Below are positions 47,345 through 58,935 of a stretch of 64,000 nt of DNA, piece after piece. The notes under the pieces were generated by a model. It was not told the origin of the DNA, ran no database searches, and worked only from the letters and a program-made list of their open reading frames with translations. Within the stretch, counting starts at the first letter, position 1. Every line of letters begins with the position of its first letter. This DNA is from Alopecurus myosuroides (Eukaryota; Streptophyta; Magnoliopsida; Poales; Poaceae). The stretch is taken from positions 271,393,092-271,457,091 of the forward strand of contig CM054062.1 of assembly GCA_028641055.1 (NCBI GenBank), given 5' to 3'. The translations under genes were made by a program, and so were the position numbers.

Positions 47345-48187
47345 CGGATTCAAAGAGATATGACATTAGGTCTTCCGGCTAATTGTGTCAACCACCACAT
47401 CAACCATGCCGTATTTTACAAAGACCTAATTCAGTACCCTTGAGGAAAACACAAGCCATCATTGCTGCTTGAGATTCAGCTCTGGTTAGTGGATTGAATA
47501 ACTGAGACTCAACGTGTTTGGTTGAAGGGATTGCACCGGTTACCAACGAGATACATATGCTAGATTCTCAAGATATGGACTATGATGTCAAGCTCAAGAA
47601 GATGAGCAGGAGTACGGGACTCATGTATTAGCAACTTAAGAAAGACGGTTGCACCTACATGGTTTAGTTACAACAGAACACATCGGAGTCCTTGTGGAAA
47701 GGATGATAACAAAGATCGCCAAGATCTTGGACTTCTTCTCTCAAAGAAAATCAGTCAGTGATTTAGCGTGGATGCAAACTTCTTCAAGGAGTGGAGGCAA
47801 CAACCAACCATCTCAAGAATAGTCCACACATACATGACCGACTTGAAGTTATTCCCGAAGGAACAAGAAAACTCTACTCGGATCCACGGCGACAACTTTC
47901 ACCATAAGCACATGAACCGGAGTAGGTTACTTCGAACACCCAGAACACAAACTTCGTGATGACACAAAGATGGTTCTTGAAAGTTTCCAACGTTGTTGCC
48001 ATTTGTTCAGCATGAGCCTCTTGCAACTCGGAGAAAATAGGAATGACATCGATGGGCTCGAAAACACCCTTATCAAAACACTCCAAGAAGAGGGATTCAT
48101 ATGACATACGAACGAGGCAAGGTATTGGTCAGACCAAAGGACATGAAGGTGTACTCGGCAAAATACCATGAGTAAAAACACAACCAA
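47345..48187 (-). pseudogene. RT and RNase H-linker remnants, element E
   Basis: Read on the minus strand, 48187-48120 encodes EYTFMSFGLTNT, the RT motif found in A and B as [13 protein letters not shown] (B). After a frame change, 48107-47874 holds a decayed version of the YLDD and following segment (FDKGVFEPIDVIPIFSELQE aligned with [20 protein letters not shown], then FVFWVFEVTYSG). A trace of the RNase H end (VVVDTISRKT) lies near 47350-47395. The aspartates of YLDD are only partly kept. Frames, stops and losses exclude function. Confidence 0.68.
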
Positions 48188-49978
48188 GATAATCCTTCAA
48201 TCTGGCCTTGATTTGACGATAGCCCAAATCAAACCAAGGTTAGAAAGATAGCATGTCCATTCAGGAGATACTATCCTGCTTCAACACAAAGGAAACTAGG
48301 CATCCCTTAATAAAGGACCCAGTTAGGAGGAGCTCTTGTCTTTCAACTTTCCAAGTTGTTGTTTAAGCTCAACCTACTAGTCCAGGGTGTCCAGCGGAGT
48401 TTCTTGGAGAAAAGAGTAGTTCAAACTACCCCTCGTATAGACATCACGGTCAGGTAACAACCTGGTGATACTTCTAGAAAGACAACCAGAATATCACAAC
48501 CCACCGGTATGTCTTGGAGTTCGAAAGAAATCTTGCTTTTCAAGGCAACTGATATGATCTTGAGAGCTTCGGCATAAACCTAACTCTCTGATCGAGAAGG
48601 TGCAGCAGAATGGACGGATTTGATAGCACGGTCAACTTCAAAAAGATGCTGGGTGACCAATAGTGCTAAGAAGGATACAGATGTTTCTTAGATTTTCAAA
48701 GCAATAAAAATTGCTCAGAATATCTGATGCACACATCGACACACATACCCAACCTTCTCGAGCATTTCAGCTTGGAGGATGGGGAAGTGGAGACGTGTAA
48801 GAGCATCACTTCATCAATAAGGCCATGAAACTCAACACAACCTCTTGATATATAAGAGTGTGATACTTAAAGGTAGAACAGAACATAAGCTACTGAAACT
48901 TCTTTATTCTGCGGATTACAAAACTTTGACCTAGTCCTAGAGATGAACAAGGTACTGGAGTTTGTTTCTCCTGACATCCCAAGGTGGAATGTCTTGACGG
49001 AAAAAAAGAGCAAATGCATTGGAACAATCCAACACACATATGCAACTTGGTTTCAACACAACGGATGTAGGTTTAAGAGCAACTGGAAGGTAGGAACATG
49101 CTCCGGAAAATCCAGAGGCCATGTGGAGGGCACAGGTGATACTCTTTTATAAAACCCATGCTAAAAGATCGATATAGCAGAGTCAAGAACAAAGGTATGA
49201 GAATCATAAAGAACATTCTTGTCGTGATTCTTTTTGATTCCAAGAGAAAGCCTACGGCTATTGGATCTAAGATTACCTAGCCATCCCGAGGTAGATCAGA
49301 TTTTTTTTCAGGATCCAAGGAAACAGAACTTGGGTTAAAGGTCAGCATCCTGTACTGAGAGAGTGAGAATCGCATGGTTAAGAAACCACACGATCCAGCT
49401 CACCACAACTCAGCACATTCCGGGACCTTCGGTTCAAGTCCAAGGTTAGAAACCAAGGGAAAGGAATAACTACTATCTTAGTGCCTTGAAGGACACTACG
49501 GATAGCAATCACGGAGTATTTTTCAAAGAACAACGATTGCTCCGGAAGAACTTGAGCAGAGGATAACGGATACATTCGAGATGAAAAGGAAATCTGGAGG
49601 TTCAGGATTTTGAGACTTTAGAACAGGAGTATGTGGAACCCACATAACTCTGAGAGATTAGAATGGAAAAGGAATCTCCCAGTTTAAAAGATAATGGAAC
49701 ACAGAACACACACAACTCTAGAAACTCATAACTAGGTCAACTTGGTGAAAGAAACGTCTTGCCAAAGAAGGCACCTAAGTTTTGAATAACTAGAAGAGAT
49801 AGCAAAACCTTTTCAAATCAAAACAGGTAAGATGACCCAGAGTTAGAGCGATACCAGGTAAGGAGTAAAAAGAATCCTAAGAAGGTTTTTCACAATCCAT
49901 TTGGAATTCGAAAGTAGTTTTTCACAAACACTAAACTCGACATCGACCAAGCAGAGAGGTTTTCCTACAGGCAGTCCT
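48188..49978 (-). other. Decayed gag-protease region and leader of element E
   Basis: The 300 bp next to the primer site match the leader of element A closely. The rest should be gag and protease by position, but I find no zinc knuckle or protease motif and no frame over about 70 codons. Confidence 0.5.
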
Positions 49979-49990
49979 GCTCTGATACCA
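49979..49990 (-). other. Primer binding site of element E (tRNA-iMet type)
   Basis: The plus-strand sequence GCTCTGATACCA is the reverse complement of TGGTATCAGAGC. It lies five bases from the LTR, the same spacing as in element A. Confidence 0.92.
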
Positions 49991-49995
49991 AGACT

Positions 49996-52900
49996 TGTCA
50001 GACCCCGGACCCAGAGATATACACACTGTTATGCGCTCCTAGCCATGGACTCACAAGGGCTTCAGGGTTACCAGCCCCGGCCGCAACAAACAACGGCAGG
50101 CAGACCGGATTCATCGGCACGTAGTCCGGATCCCCGGTCTACTACTCCTTGTATCCATGCTAGTCATAACCAATTATGCATACCCAAGCGTCCACGAGTC
50201 GGATGAAACTGAAGGAACGGGACCAAAGTTATACAGAGCTGCTATGTGTCCAGAAAGTGCAACAACAATCGAGGGTTACTGGGGTTACCTCGCCCCCAGG
50301 CCGATCACATCGACAGGCGGGCTCGGACATGGATCATCGGCTCCACAACCCCTCGACTGCGACAACTATGCAGGCATAGCCAAAACTGTATAACAATGAG
50401 CTCGAGACCAACAACCGATCAAAGCAGTACTCTAAACATGAAGCTTTACTAAATAGGTGTTACTAGAGTATAGCTTACAAGCAGAGGTCACATGACCCAA
50501 CATTACATCAGACAACGGAAGGAAAATTATGTTGCTAATCAACAAGAACCAAAAAGGCCTAAGAGGCCGCAACATAAGGCGACGTCCCAGCCCATAGATT
50601 CCAGGCTGCTACCTGGGAACCCCGAACTACTCGTCGATGTCCATGTCGAAACACCACCGAACTGAGGAACTCCACCTGAACCAAATTGAAGCAAACATGA
50701 GTACGGGAGGTACTCAACAAGACTTAGTTAACCTATTATATATCTGCTTCGTTTAGAAAGAGTTATGAAGGTTGTTTTGCGTAAAGCCATCTTTGTTTTC
50801 CAAATTGAGGTAGGAATAGCACGTCTCATGGAGTATTTTGAAAACAGATAAGAAAGGTACTCAACTACTGAGATCATCATCTTTTTAATCCACCAAAACA
50901 TTTCAGCACCTCGTGCTTCAAAGATCACCACCTCAAGTTGTTCCGGTAACTCATGCTACAAGGTAACCCCTCTCGGCATCTCCGAGGAGGCATCCTTCAT
51001 TCGTTATCAGCAAGTTTTAATCATTCCGTTCAAGTTATCTATGATCACAGAATCCGTCACCAAGTCGTCCTTAACCGCGGACACGGCTTTTCGAAAAGAT
51101 TTAACCCTGCAGGGGTGTACAACTTTAACCACACGTACCAACCAACTCTTAATGCCACTAGATTAGCACTATTCCGGGAAGTGCCGGCAGATGGAGGTTG
51201 ACCACGACCTTTCCCTTGCTTCGCCTATTCCATGAGTCGCTCCGAGTAGAGATGGACCGCCAATAGGGAGTGGCCATCTCCTGCCGGGTCTCTATCGTTG
51301 TGAGCGGTGCTTCAACTACTGTCTCGCCACAGGCTGTTGCACCGCCACGTCCTAGTTTTGAAAATGTTTTGATATCCCCGCAAATCGAAATGGAAAGCCC
51401 GAACTAGGCAACTCATGGAACAAACTAGGCAAGTTGAGACCGAGGGGAATCCAATCCCTCGTGTGGATGCACGCTCAGTCTTGGCTCGAAGACGAGAACT
51501 CGCTCCTAGGGCATGAACGAGACAACCACCACAGACCCTCTGTGGTCTCGTCATCCACACCTTTAAATCATGTTAATCAAACATCTCTTAACTTACCACT
51601 ACTTCCTACCATACTAAAATCATTCGCAACTCTGATTCATCAACCGGATGGAGCAGAGATCAACAGACATGTATGACTAAGCATGGCATATTTGAGGCTC
51701 TGGCGATACACACAAACAAATCCTATGTCTGCTAGGAGCATTGAATCATGATATCTGGGTTATGCAAATAAATAGGATAACTCTATCTAATGACTCAAGA
51801 TACATTGGAATCGAATGCATTTGTACGAGAATGAAAAGTCTTTCGAAATCATATATGGGCAGATAAGAGGTTATGCTTGCCTTGCTTCAAGAAAACGAGA
51901 GAAAGTCTTCAGGAATAAGTGCTTGACTTGTCGGTTAGGATCAAGTATTCGCCATGGCGTTGTCGATCTTCTTTTCGGGGTCGCGTTCTACCGAGGGGGA
52001 AATAACACCGAAAAGAGAAAGAACAACAATCAAACATGGCATCGATGCAATGCACAATATGTATGCATGAGCAAGTTAATGCGCTTAAATAAAGCCCTAG
52101 ACAGGATCAATGGGTTGCTAGGGTTCGTATGGCAATTGTGCAATTTTACTGAAATTAACCCGAAATACACCCCGGAGGGGGTTTCGGGCGATTCTGAAAG
52201 TGAGTCCAATTTTAGTTGCTCAAATGGGGTTGAAAACATCATAATTAGGTTGCATTTGTCATTTTGAGCAAAATGGTATATAACTTTTAATTTTCTAATT
52301 TTAGTGATTAAAAACTTATTTTTCCATTTTTAAATGAATTAAACCAATTCAAATAATGTCCAAAATTGAAGTTTGTCAAACATGTATAAAAGTGACATAA
52401 TTGGGTAGAGTTTATTTTTCCAAACATTTTGGTACCTCGCTTTTATTTTTCTGAACTATAAAACAGTAGTTATTAAATTAAACAAATTTATCATTTTCTG
52501 GAATTTCCTCAATTTCCTAAAAAAAAAGGAAATATGACACCATGCTGACGTCAAGATGACGTCAGCAATGGCCTGATCTCCACTGTCTCCTCAAAATTGC
52601 TCGATGCACCACGCGATTCCAAAATTGGAGGGCACTACGACGTAGAGGAGACAACGACGAACCAGAAGGTGGCAGCGCCGCCCGAGAAATGCCACCGGAA
52701 GCTCGCCGGCGAGCATAAACGGCGGCGGAGCTCGTCGGCGTTCGGCTCCCGCGCGGTACAGAGAACAAGGAGGGTAGGGGAGGGGTCCATTAGGACCAGG
52801 AGCTCACCGGGAGCATCATGGAAGGTTCGAGGAGGCCGGAGGGTGACCGGAGTCGACCGGAAACCACGAAATCGACGGCGGCCGGACTCGTAGAAGATGA

Positions 52901-53607
52901 TGGCGATCTCACAGCTCCGGCCATCCCCTCCCGATTCCGTTGGCCACAAGGAAGAGCAGAGGGCAAGGAAGCTCCCGAGCTTCTCAACGTGGGCTCTCGT
53001 GGCCGGAGATGACGGGGAGAGAAGATCGCCGGAGAGCTGCGGCTCGGGTAGGGTTCGGTCATGTTCTTCCCGCGCAGAGAGAGGAAGAGGAGGGTTCCGG
53101 GGGTGTTCTGAGGGAGGTGGGTTCGATTCGGACGCCTCCCTGGTCTCCTATCCACGCAGGCAGGCAGGCAGGCAGAGGAGGAGGTGGCACCGGCGACGAA
53201 CAGGGACATGGCAGCGAGCTGCTTCACTTCGGGAGGAAGAAGACAAAAGCGAAATTCCAAGATAACCCCCTGAGGTTTTATAAATTTTACAAATCAGCCC
53301 TTTTCTATTTTAGAACAGAACAAAACATTAGACTTTGAGGGCCTTTTTGTGAACAGAAAATTTGGCAAAAATAATTTTTGAAAAGCTCATGAAATTTCCA
53401 ACAACACCATGTGTTACTTTGGTGTAATTGAATTATTTTCCAGAACAAAATTTTGGAAACCAAATTGGGTACTATTTGTGGGATTTTCTGAAACCATTTG
53501 AATTCATAATTTAAATTGGTTTCAAACATGATTTAAATTGTTCTTTCATGCATGTATGATATGAACTCAACACCACAACACTTTGGTAGCAAAATTGGGA
53601 TGTTACA
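49996..53607 (-). repeat. 5' LTR of element E (minus orientation)
   Basis: 3612 bp, the partner of 42630-46236. Differences seen include one extra CAGG unit in a short CAGG repeat (about 53155-53174) and an A-run length change. Palindrome CTTTTCGAAAAG is at 51087-51098. Confidence 0.95.
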
Positions 53608-53900
53608 TACACGACACGACTAAGGACTACAGTAGCTTAGAGAGAAGAGTGGCTACTCGGTAGTGAGAAACACCTGTACTGTGGCTACTCGGTGAGACCC
53701 GAATATAAAGAGAGAAAGGCAGGAGTAGGGGTTTTACCTCCACACGAGGGCCCTGAACCTGGGTAGATCTTGTTGTTTGCAGTGCTATCTTCACACTCAC
53801 GCGGCTACTCGCTGCGTGATCCCTCCCCAAGCGCCTCCAGCGTCCATCATCCCCACAACTTTAGCCATCCTATGGCATCTGCCGTGACACCACCACGACA
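53608..53900 (+). repeat. 5' LTR of element D, second part
   Basis: Begins with the duplicated TACAC and ends CCACGACA at 53900. TATAAA at 53704-53709 is a second possible TATA box, downstream of E. A 12-base unit (TGGCTACTCGGT) occurs twice, at about 53651 and 53681. The gag frame already opens in this part. Confidence 0.78.
53704..53709 (+). promoter_or_regulatory. TATA box in LTR of element D, second
   Basis: TATAAA lies 195 bp before the primer site. With E inserted upstream, this is the only TATA-like box still joined to gag. Confidence 0.5.
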
Positions 53901-53901
53901 G

Positions 53902-53920
53902 TTTGCGCCCATCGTGGGCC
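53902..53920 (+). other. Primer binding site of element D
   Basis: TTTGCGCCCATCGTGGGCC starts two bases after the LTR. It matches the site of element C except for a few bases, so it is of the Tat type and slightly decayed or family-specific. Confidence 0.72.
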
Positions 53921-56396
53921 AACCAGCGGCGCTGGCTGGAGTTTCCGTTCGGACGGGATCGATTTCTGCTACCAGAGAGCGCGTGGTCTGTGGCCTCGTC
54001 CACAGATTCGGCTCCTTCGACTTCGTCACCGACAATGCCGGCGATTTCGGCGGCAGGGCCATGCCGGAGGGCGGCTCGGTGATCTCCTTCGGCACGCACC
54101 TCGTCTACGTCGCCACCGTCATCGACCGCGCGTACCCCGGGGAGGTGTATGTCGTGGAGGATCCTCCTGCCGTCATCGCGGCACGCGGGAGGCCGTTGGG
54201 GCGCTCTGCGGACGTCGCGGAGGTGATGATGACCGGCCCTGCTGCTGACACCGGGAAGGGCGCGGCTGCTACCGCCGCGGGCGTCATCGAGGATCTCGCT
54301 GGCCCGAGTGCAGGCGGGAAGACGCACAAGCCTTACGAGAAGGACTGCAACCTTGCTCCCTCCACTACTCCGACAATACCCGCGTCCGCCGTGCGGATGG
54401 GTATGCCACCTCCCACTGATCTTGAGCTCTTGTCCATGAAGGCCCAGCTCGACCGGCAGCGCCAGGAGTTGCTCGCCGAGCAGGCGGAGTTGGAGAAGAT
54501 TAGGCTAGAGCTTAGTCTAGATCAGAACGAGTACAACAAGGCTCACGGTTTTACACCAGTTGTGAGGAGAGCTAGCAAAGTAGGTGCTACGCGTCGCAAC
54601 TTAGGCGCCGAGATGGCAACGGTTGTAGAGGCTCCCAGTCAGTCCGCCACCGCGAACACCTCCACCAGACCCAGATACAGTACGCCCGCCAAAACCCTTA
54701 GAGCTGCTGAGGCTGTAGCCGCGGAGTTGCCGCATCTCGACGGCGACGCGCGCATTAGGCAGCAGGAGAGGCTCAATGAGCTGGTGCTAGAGCCTGCTAG
54801 GCAGAATGAGGAGTTCCGGAAAGCCAATCCGGGTGCTGGAGCTTCTCAGGTGGTGCACTCGCATGCGGCCAGATCTAACGATCAGGCTTCATCTCCGCAT
54901 CCTAGTCGCGAGAGGGACCAAAGTGGGCACTCCGGCAGAGACAGGCAGATGCAGGTGTACGACCCGGCTGTCGCCGCGAAACAGCTCGCTGTGCCGCGAC
55001 AGTCCGGTCAAAAACACAACACTGCAGGAGCAGGCTATCAAGCCCAAAAAGCTCACAGCCAGCCGCGGGATGGAGAGCGCCCAGGACCTTCTCGGCATCA
55101 GGCTGCTCAGCCTACTCGGCAAAGGCCACAGCCGCGCGCTGTCGCGCCAGCCGCCAACCCAGTAGAGCAGCCTGTAGTCGTGCAGGTGGACAGATATGAT
55201 GATGGCTACTCGGCCATGGGGTTGGCTGGCTATGACATCCTGGATCGCGTGGGTGAGCGCATGCTGGAGCCCAGTGACGCCAGGCACAAGCTGGACCGGG
55301 TTTCTCTATCCGCGCAACTCGAGAGCAAGGGGCCGCCTGGCCCAGAGTGCTTTGGTCCCCGCATCATGACGGAGCCATCCGTGAAGCAGTTCCAGCTCGC
55401 AAGGGGGACCAAGTGCTATGACGGCAACACCAAGCCGGAAGATTGGCTTAATGACTATGTCACAGCCGTGCACATTGCGGGCGGCAACCGGAGGTGGGCC
55501 GTGCGGTACATCCCGCAGATGCTCGAGGGACCGGCAAGAACCTCGCTCAACAACTTGCCCAAGCACAGCATCAACTGCTGGCTAGACTTCGCGGAGGCAT
55601 TCGTCAGCAACTTCACCAGCACTTATCGGAGGCCGAATAGGCCGCAGCAGCTATCCGCTTGCAGGCAGCGGGAAGAGGAGACAGACCGCGAGTATCTTAC
55701 TCGGTGGAGCACTCTGAGGAACACCTGTGAGGGTGTGAATGAGGCCCAGGCCATCACTTGGTTTGCGCAGGGTTGCAGACATGGTAGCATGTTGTGGCAA
55801 AGGCTCCAGAGGGAGATGCCGAGTACTCTTGCCGAGACCATCCGGATTGCGGATCAGTACGCACTCGGCGACCCGACGCAGCCCCTTCTTGATGCTCCTA
55901 AGCCGAGAAGGAACAACAACATCAACAGCAGCAAGCGCAATGAGTTCCGCAACAAGCGCAGAGGTGACCGGATCGACACCCGGTACGACCCAGAGGAGGT
56001 GAATGCAGTGGCTACCGGAGCTGGGAGTAGCCAGAGGCCGAAAACTGCTGGAGCTCCATACGGGCAGAACCAGAATCAGGGCCAAGGCAACAAGAAGCAG
56101 GGTAGCGGCATCTCGGGTTCTGCTCCAAACTTCGTGTTTAAGGACATGAAGGATGGCCCATCCAGCTTTCACACTCGGCATCCCGCAAGACCCGCCAACC
56201 ACACTACTCAGCAGTGCAGTTGGTGGGAAGAAATCAAGAACGAGGGCCTGCCTCCTCCTCCTCCTCTACCAGTTGCGAATGCCACCGTACAGCCTGCCCG
56301 CGCACCTGCTGCTCGGCCTCCAGCCTTCCCGAGAAGAGAGAATGTGAACCAGGTGGCTTTAGGAGCCAACCGCTACTTCAATAACGATGGCTACCG

Positions 56397-56498
56397 TAAC
56401 AACAACAACTACTACTACTACACCCGCAACAACAACAGAGGCAACAACAACAACAACAACAACAACAACCAAGGTAACAACAACAATGGCAACAATGG
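56397..56498 (+). repeat. AAC-rich microsatellite inside gag of element D
   Basis: Runs of AAC with a short TAC run encode poly-Asn and a Tyr stretch in the gag frame between the damaged zinc motif and protease. The reading frame is kept through the repeat. Confidence 0.85.
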
Positions 56499-56940
56499 TG
56501 GCGGAGACCGCAATCGGTATCAGGAGCACCACGAGAGCTACATGATCTTCACCTCTGAGCCTGTCGACAAGAAATCCCAGCACAGGCGTGCCATGGAGGT
56601 CAATGCTGTGATCCCTGTTGTTCCTCACTATATGCATTGGTGCAACCAAGAGATCACGTGGTCCCGAGTAGATCATCCCAAGGTGATGCCCAACCCGGGT
56701 AGCTACACCTTGGTGCTGGATCCTACCTTCTTGGGTCCCGAGAAGAATGTGAGGTTCAGCAAGGTACTGATCGACAACGGCAGCAGCATCAACATTGTGT
56801 ACAGAGACACACTCGAGAAGCTCGGTATGGCCGAGAACATGCTGCTACCTAGCAAGACAACTTTCCATGGCATTGTGCCGGGAGTCTCGTGCAACCCGAT
56901 TGGCCGAGTATGGATAGATGTGCTATTCGGCACAGGGAAA

Positions 56941-57698
56941 ACTGCCGCACAGAGAGCCTACAGTTCGAGGTGGTTGATCACCAGAGCCCCTACCACGCCC
57001 TACTCGGCAGGCCTGCTCTGAGCAAGTTCATGGCTTCTACCCACACTGCATATCTGAATATGAAGATCCCTGGTCCCAATGGCGTGATTACCATCGCTGG
57101 TGATTACAAGAAGTCCATGGAGTGTGCCTCTGCTGGCTCTCAGCTGGCGGAATCCATGGTGATTGCTGCCGAGAAGAAGAAGATGTACGAGGTGGTGGCT
57201 ATGACGCAATCCGCGCAAGCTGGTGCACCTGGTGTGCCGACTTCCCAGCACGGGACGGCGTTCCAGGCATCTTAGGAGACAAAGAAGATCCAGGTTGACC
57301 CTAAGTTTCCCGACCGTGTTACCATCATTGGCTCCGGGTTGGGGGAGAAATAGGAAAGCGAGCTCATCCACTTCCTCCGTGAGAATCGGGACGTATTCGC
57401 CTGGTCCAATGAGGATTTACCAGGTGTCCCGAGGGAGTTGGTTGAGCACTCGCTACATGTGCGTCCTGACGCCAAACCAGTGAAGCAGGCTATGCGCCGT
57501 TTCGGAGATGAGAGGAGGAAGGCCATAGGTGACCAGATCACCAAGTTGCTGATAAGCAATTTCATCATGGAGGTGCTGCATCCGGACTGGCTAGCCAACC
57601 CGGTCATGGTCGAGAAGAAGAAGGAGGATCCCAAGGCCGCTACCGCATGGCGCATGTGCGTCGACTACACCGACTTGAACAAGGCATGCCCCCAAGGA
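56941..57698 (+). pseudogene. pol: Protease end and RT start, element D
   Basis: The next frame continues protease (FEVVDHQSPYHALLGRPAL) and reaches the RT start (LANPVMVEKKK, WRMCVDYTDLNKACP). It has in-frame TAG codons at 57273-57275 and 57351-57353. One extra C in a C5 run near 57690 then shifts the frame. The segment from 57276 on (DPKFPDRVTIIGSGL; DVFAWSNEDLPG) is the usual Tat linker before RT. Confidence 0.83.
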
Positions 57699-58935
57699 TC
57701 CTTTTCCGCTACCTCGCATCGATCAGGTGATCGACTCCACTGCTGGTTGTGAACTGCTGTCTTTCATAGATGCCTACTCTGGTTTTTACCAGATAGCTCT
57801 CAATCCTGCTGATCAAATAAAGACTGCTTTCATTACCCCGTACGGGGCTTATTGCTATCGTGTCATGTGTTTCGGGTTGCGGAATGCGGGTGCCACTTAT
57901 CAGAGATGCATGCAGAAATGCTTGCATGATCAACTCGGCAAGAATGTGCAGGTGTACGTAGATGACATTATCATCAAAACGAATAAAACACATACTCTGC
58001 TTAGTGACCTTGAGGAAACTTTCGCTAACTTGCGCAAGTATAAGATGAAGCTGAACCCGAGTAACTGCACCTTTGGCGTCCCGGCTGGCAAGCTACTCGG
58101 CTTCTTGGTATCCAGTCGGGGCATTGAGGCCAATCCTTCAAAGATAAAAGCTATTGAGAGCATGTCTTTGCTGAGATCCCTGAAGGATGTGCAAAAATTC
58201 ACTGGGTGCTTGGCATCTCTAAGCCGTTTCCTGGGCAGAATGGGCGAGAAGGCCCTGCCTTTGTATCAATTGATGAAGAAAAGTGACAAGTTCGTCTGGA
58301 CACCGCAGGCGGATGTGGCATTCAAAGAGCTAAAGGCAATGCTGGGTAGCGCTCCCATCTTGGCTAGTCCGCTACCCAAGGAGCCAATGCTACTATATAT
58401 TGCTGCTACTAACCGGGTAGTCAGCGTGGTAATCGTGGTGGAACGAGAAGAAGAAGGCAAGAGTGTGCAAAGGCTAGTATATTATCTCAGTGAGGTGCTG
58501 TCCAGCTCCAAACAGAACTACCCTCACTACCAGAAGATGACTTATGGTGTGTACCTGGGCGCCAAGAAGCTGAAGCACTACTTCCAAGAACACCCCATCA
58601 CGGTGGTGAGCTCAGCTCCCATCTCGGATATCATGGGCAACAAGGAAGCGAGTGGCAGAGTAGCCAAGTGGGCAATCGAGCTGGCCGCGTACGCTCCCGC
58701 GTATGCGAGAAGAGAAGCCATCAAGTCTCAAATCCTGGCAGAATTTCTGGTGGATTGGGCTGAGGTGCAATATGAGCCTCCCACTCCGGTATCCAATTAC
58801 TGGAAGATGCACTTTGATGGCTCCAAGATGAAAGAAGGCCTTGGTGCTGGCGTGGTGCTTACGTCACCCAAGCGAGATCAACTCAAGTATGTGCTGAAAA
58901 TCCACTTCAAGGCATCCAACAATGTTGCAAAGTAT
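57699..58935 (+). pseudogene. pol: RT, Gypsy RNase H and start of second RNase H, element D
   Basis: RT keeps its first aspartate (LLSFIDAYSGFYQI) and has YVDD in VQVYVDDIIIK (about 57950-57980). The Gypsy-type RNase H follows (about 58380-58650) in the degenerate form usual for Tat elements. A second, archaeal-type RNase H starts at about 58800 with MHFDGSKMKEGLGAGVV. A one-base loss near 58940 moves the frame. Confidence 0.85.

Larger units (their letters stand above)
42630..53607 (-). mobile_element. Element E: decayed Tekay-type element with young LTRs, minus strand
   Basis: LTRs 42630-46236 and 49996-53607 flank a 3759-bp interior. The target duplication TACAC (42625-42629 and 53608-53612) is perfect. 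The primer site, hairpin, polypurine tract and leader closely match element A in reverse. The interior lacks any long open frame; only broken RT and RNase H-linker traces remain. LTRs differ at about 20 sites by eye, so this defective element moved recently, presumably with enzymes of relatives. Confidence 0.92.
53872..56940 (+). pseudogene. gag: gag and protease start, element D
   Basis: The frame is open from 53770 to 57021. I prefer the ATG at 53872 (MASAVTPPRQFAPIVG), which lies in the LTR, 29 bases before its end; the frame then reads through the primer site, as in element C. A coiled coil (LLSMKAQLDRQRQELLAEQA, about residues 185-225) precedes the retrotransposon gag fold (about 500-680). 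The zinc motif is damaged (first Cys of the C..H..H..C pattern is Ser). An asparagine-rich stretch follows, then the Tat-type protease active site (LIDNGSSINIVY). The frame is lost by one base near 56938. Confidence 0.82.

Noticed and set aside
56359..56676. Valine-rich minus-strand frame opposite gag of D
   Set aside because: Reverse reading of the AAC microsatellite; no independent support.
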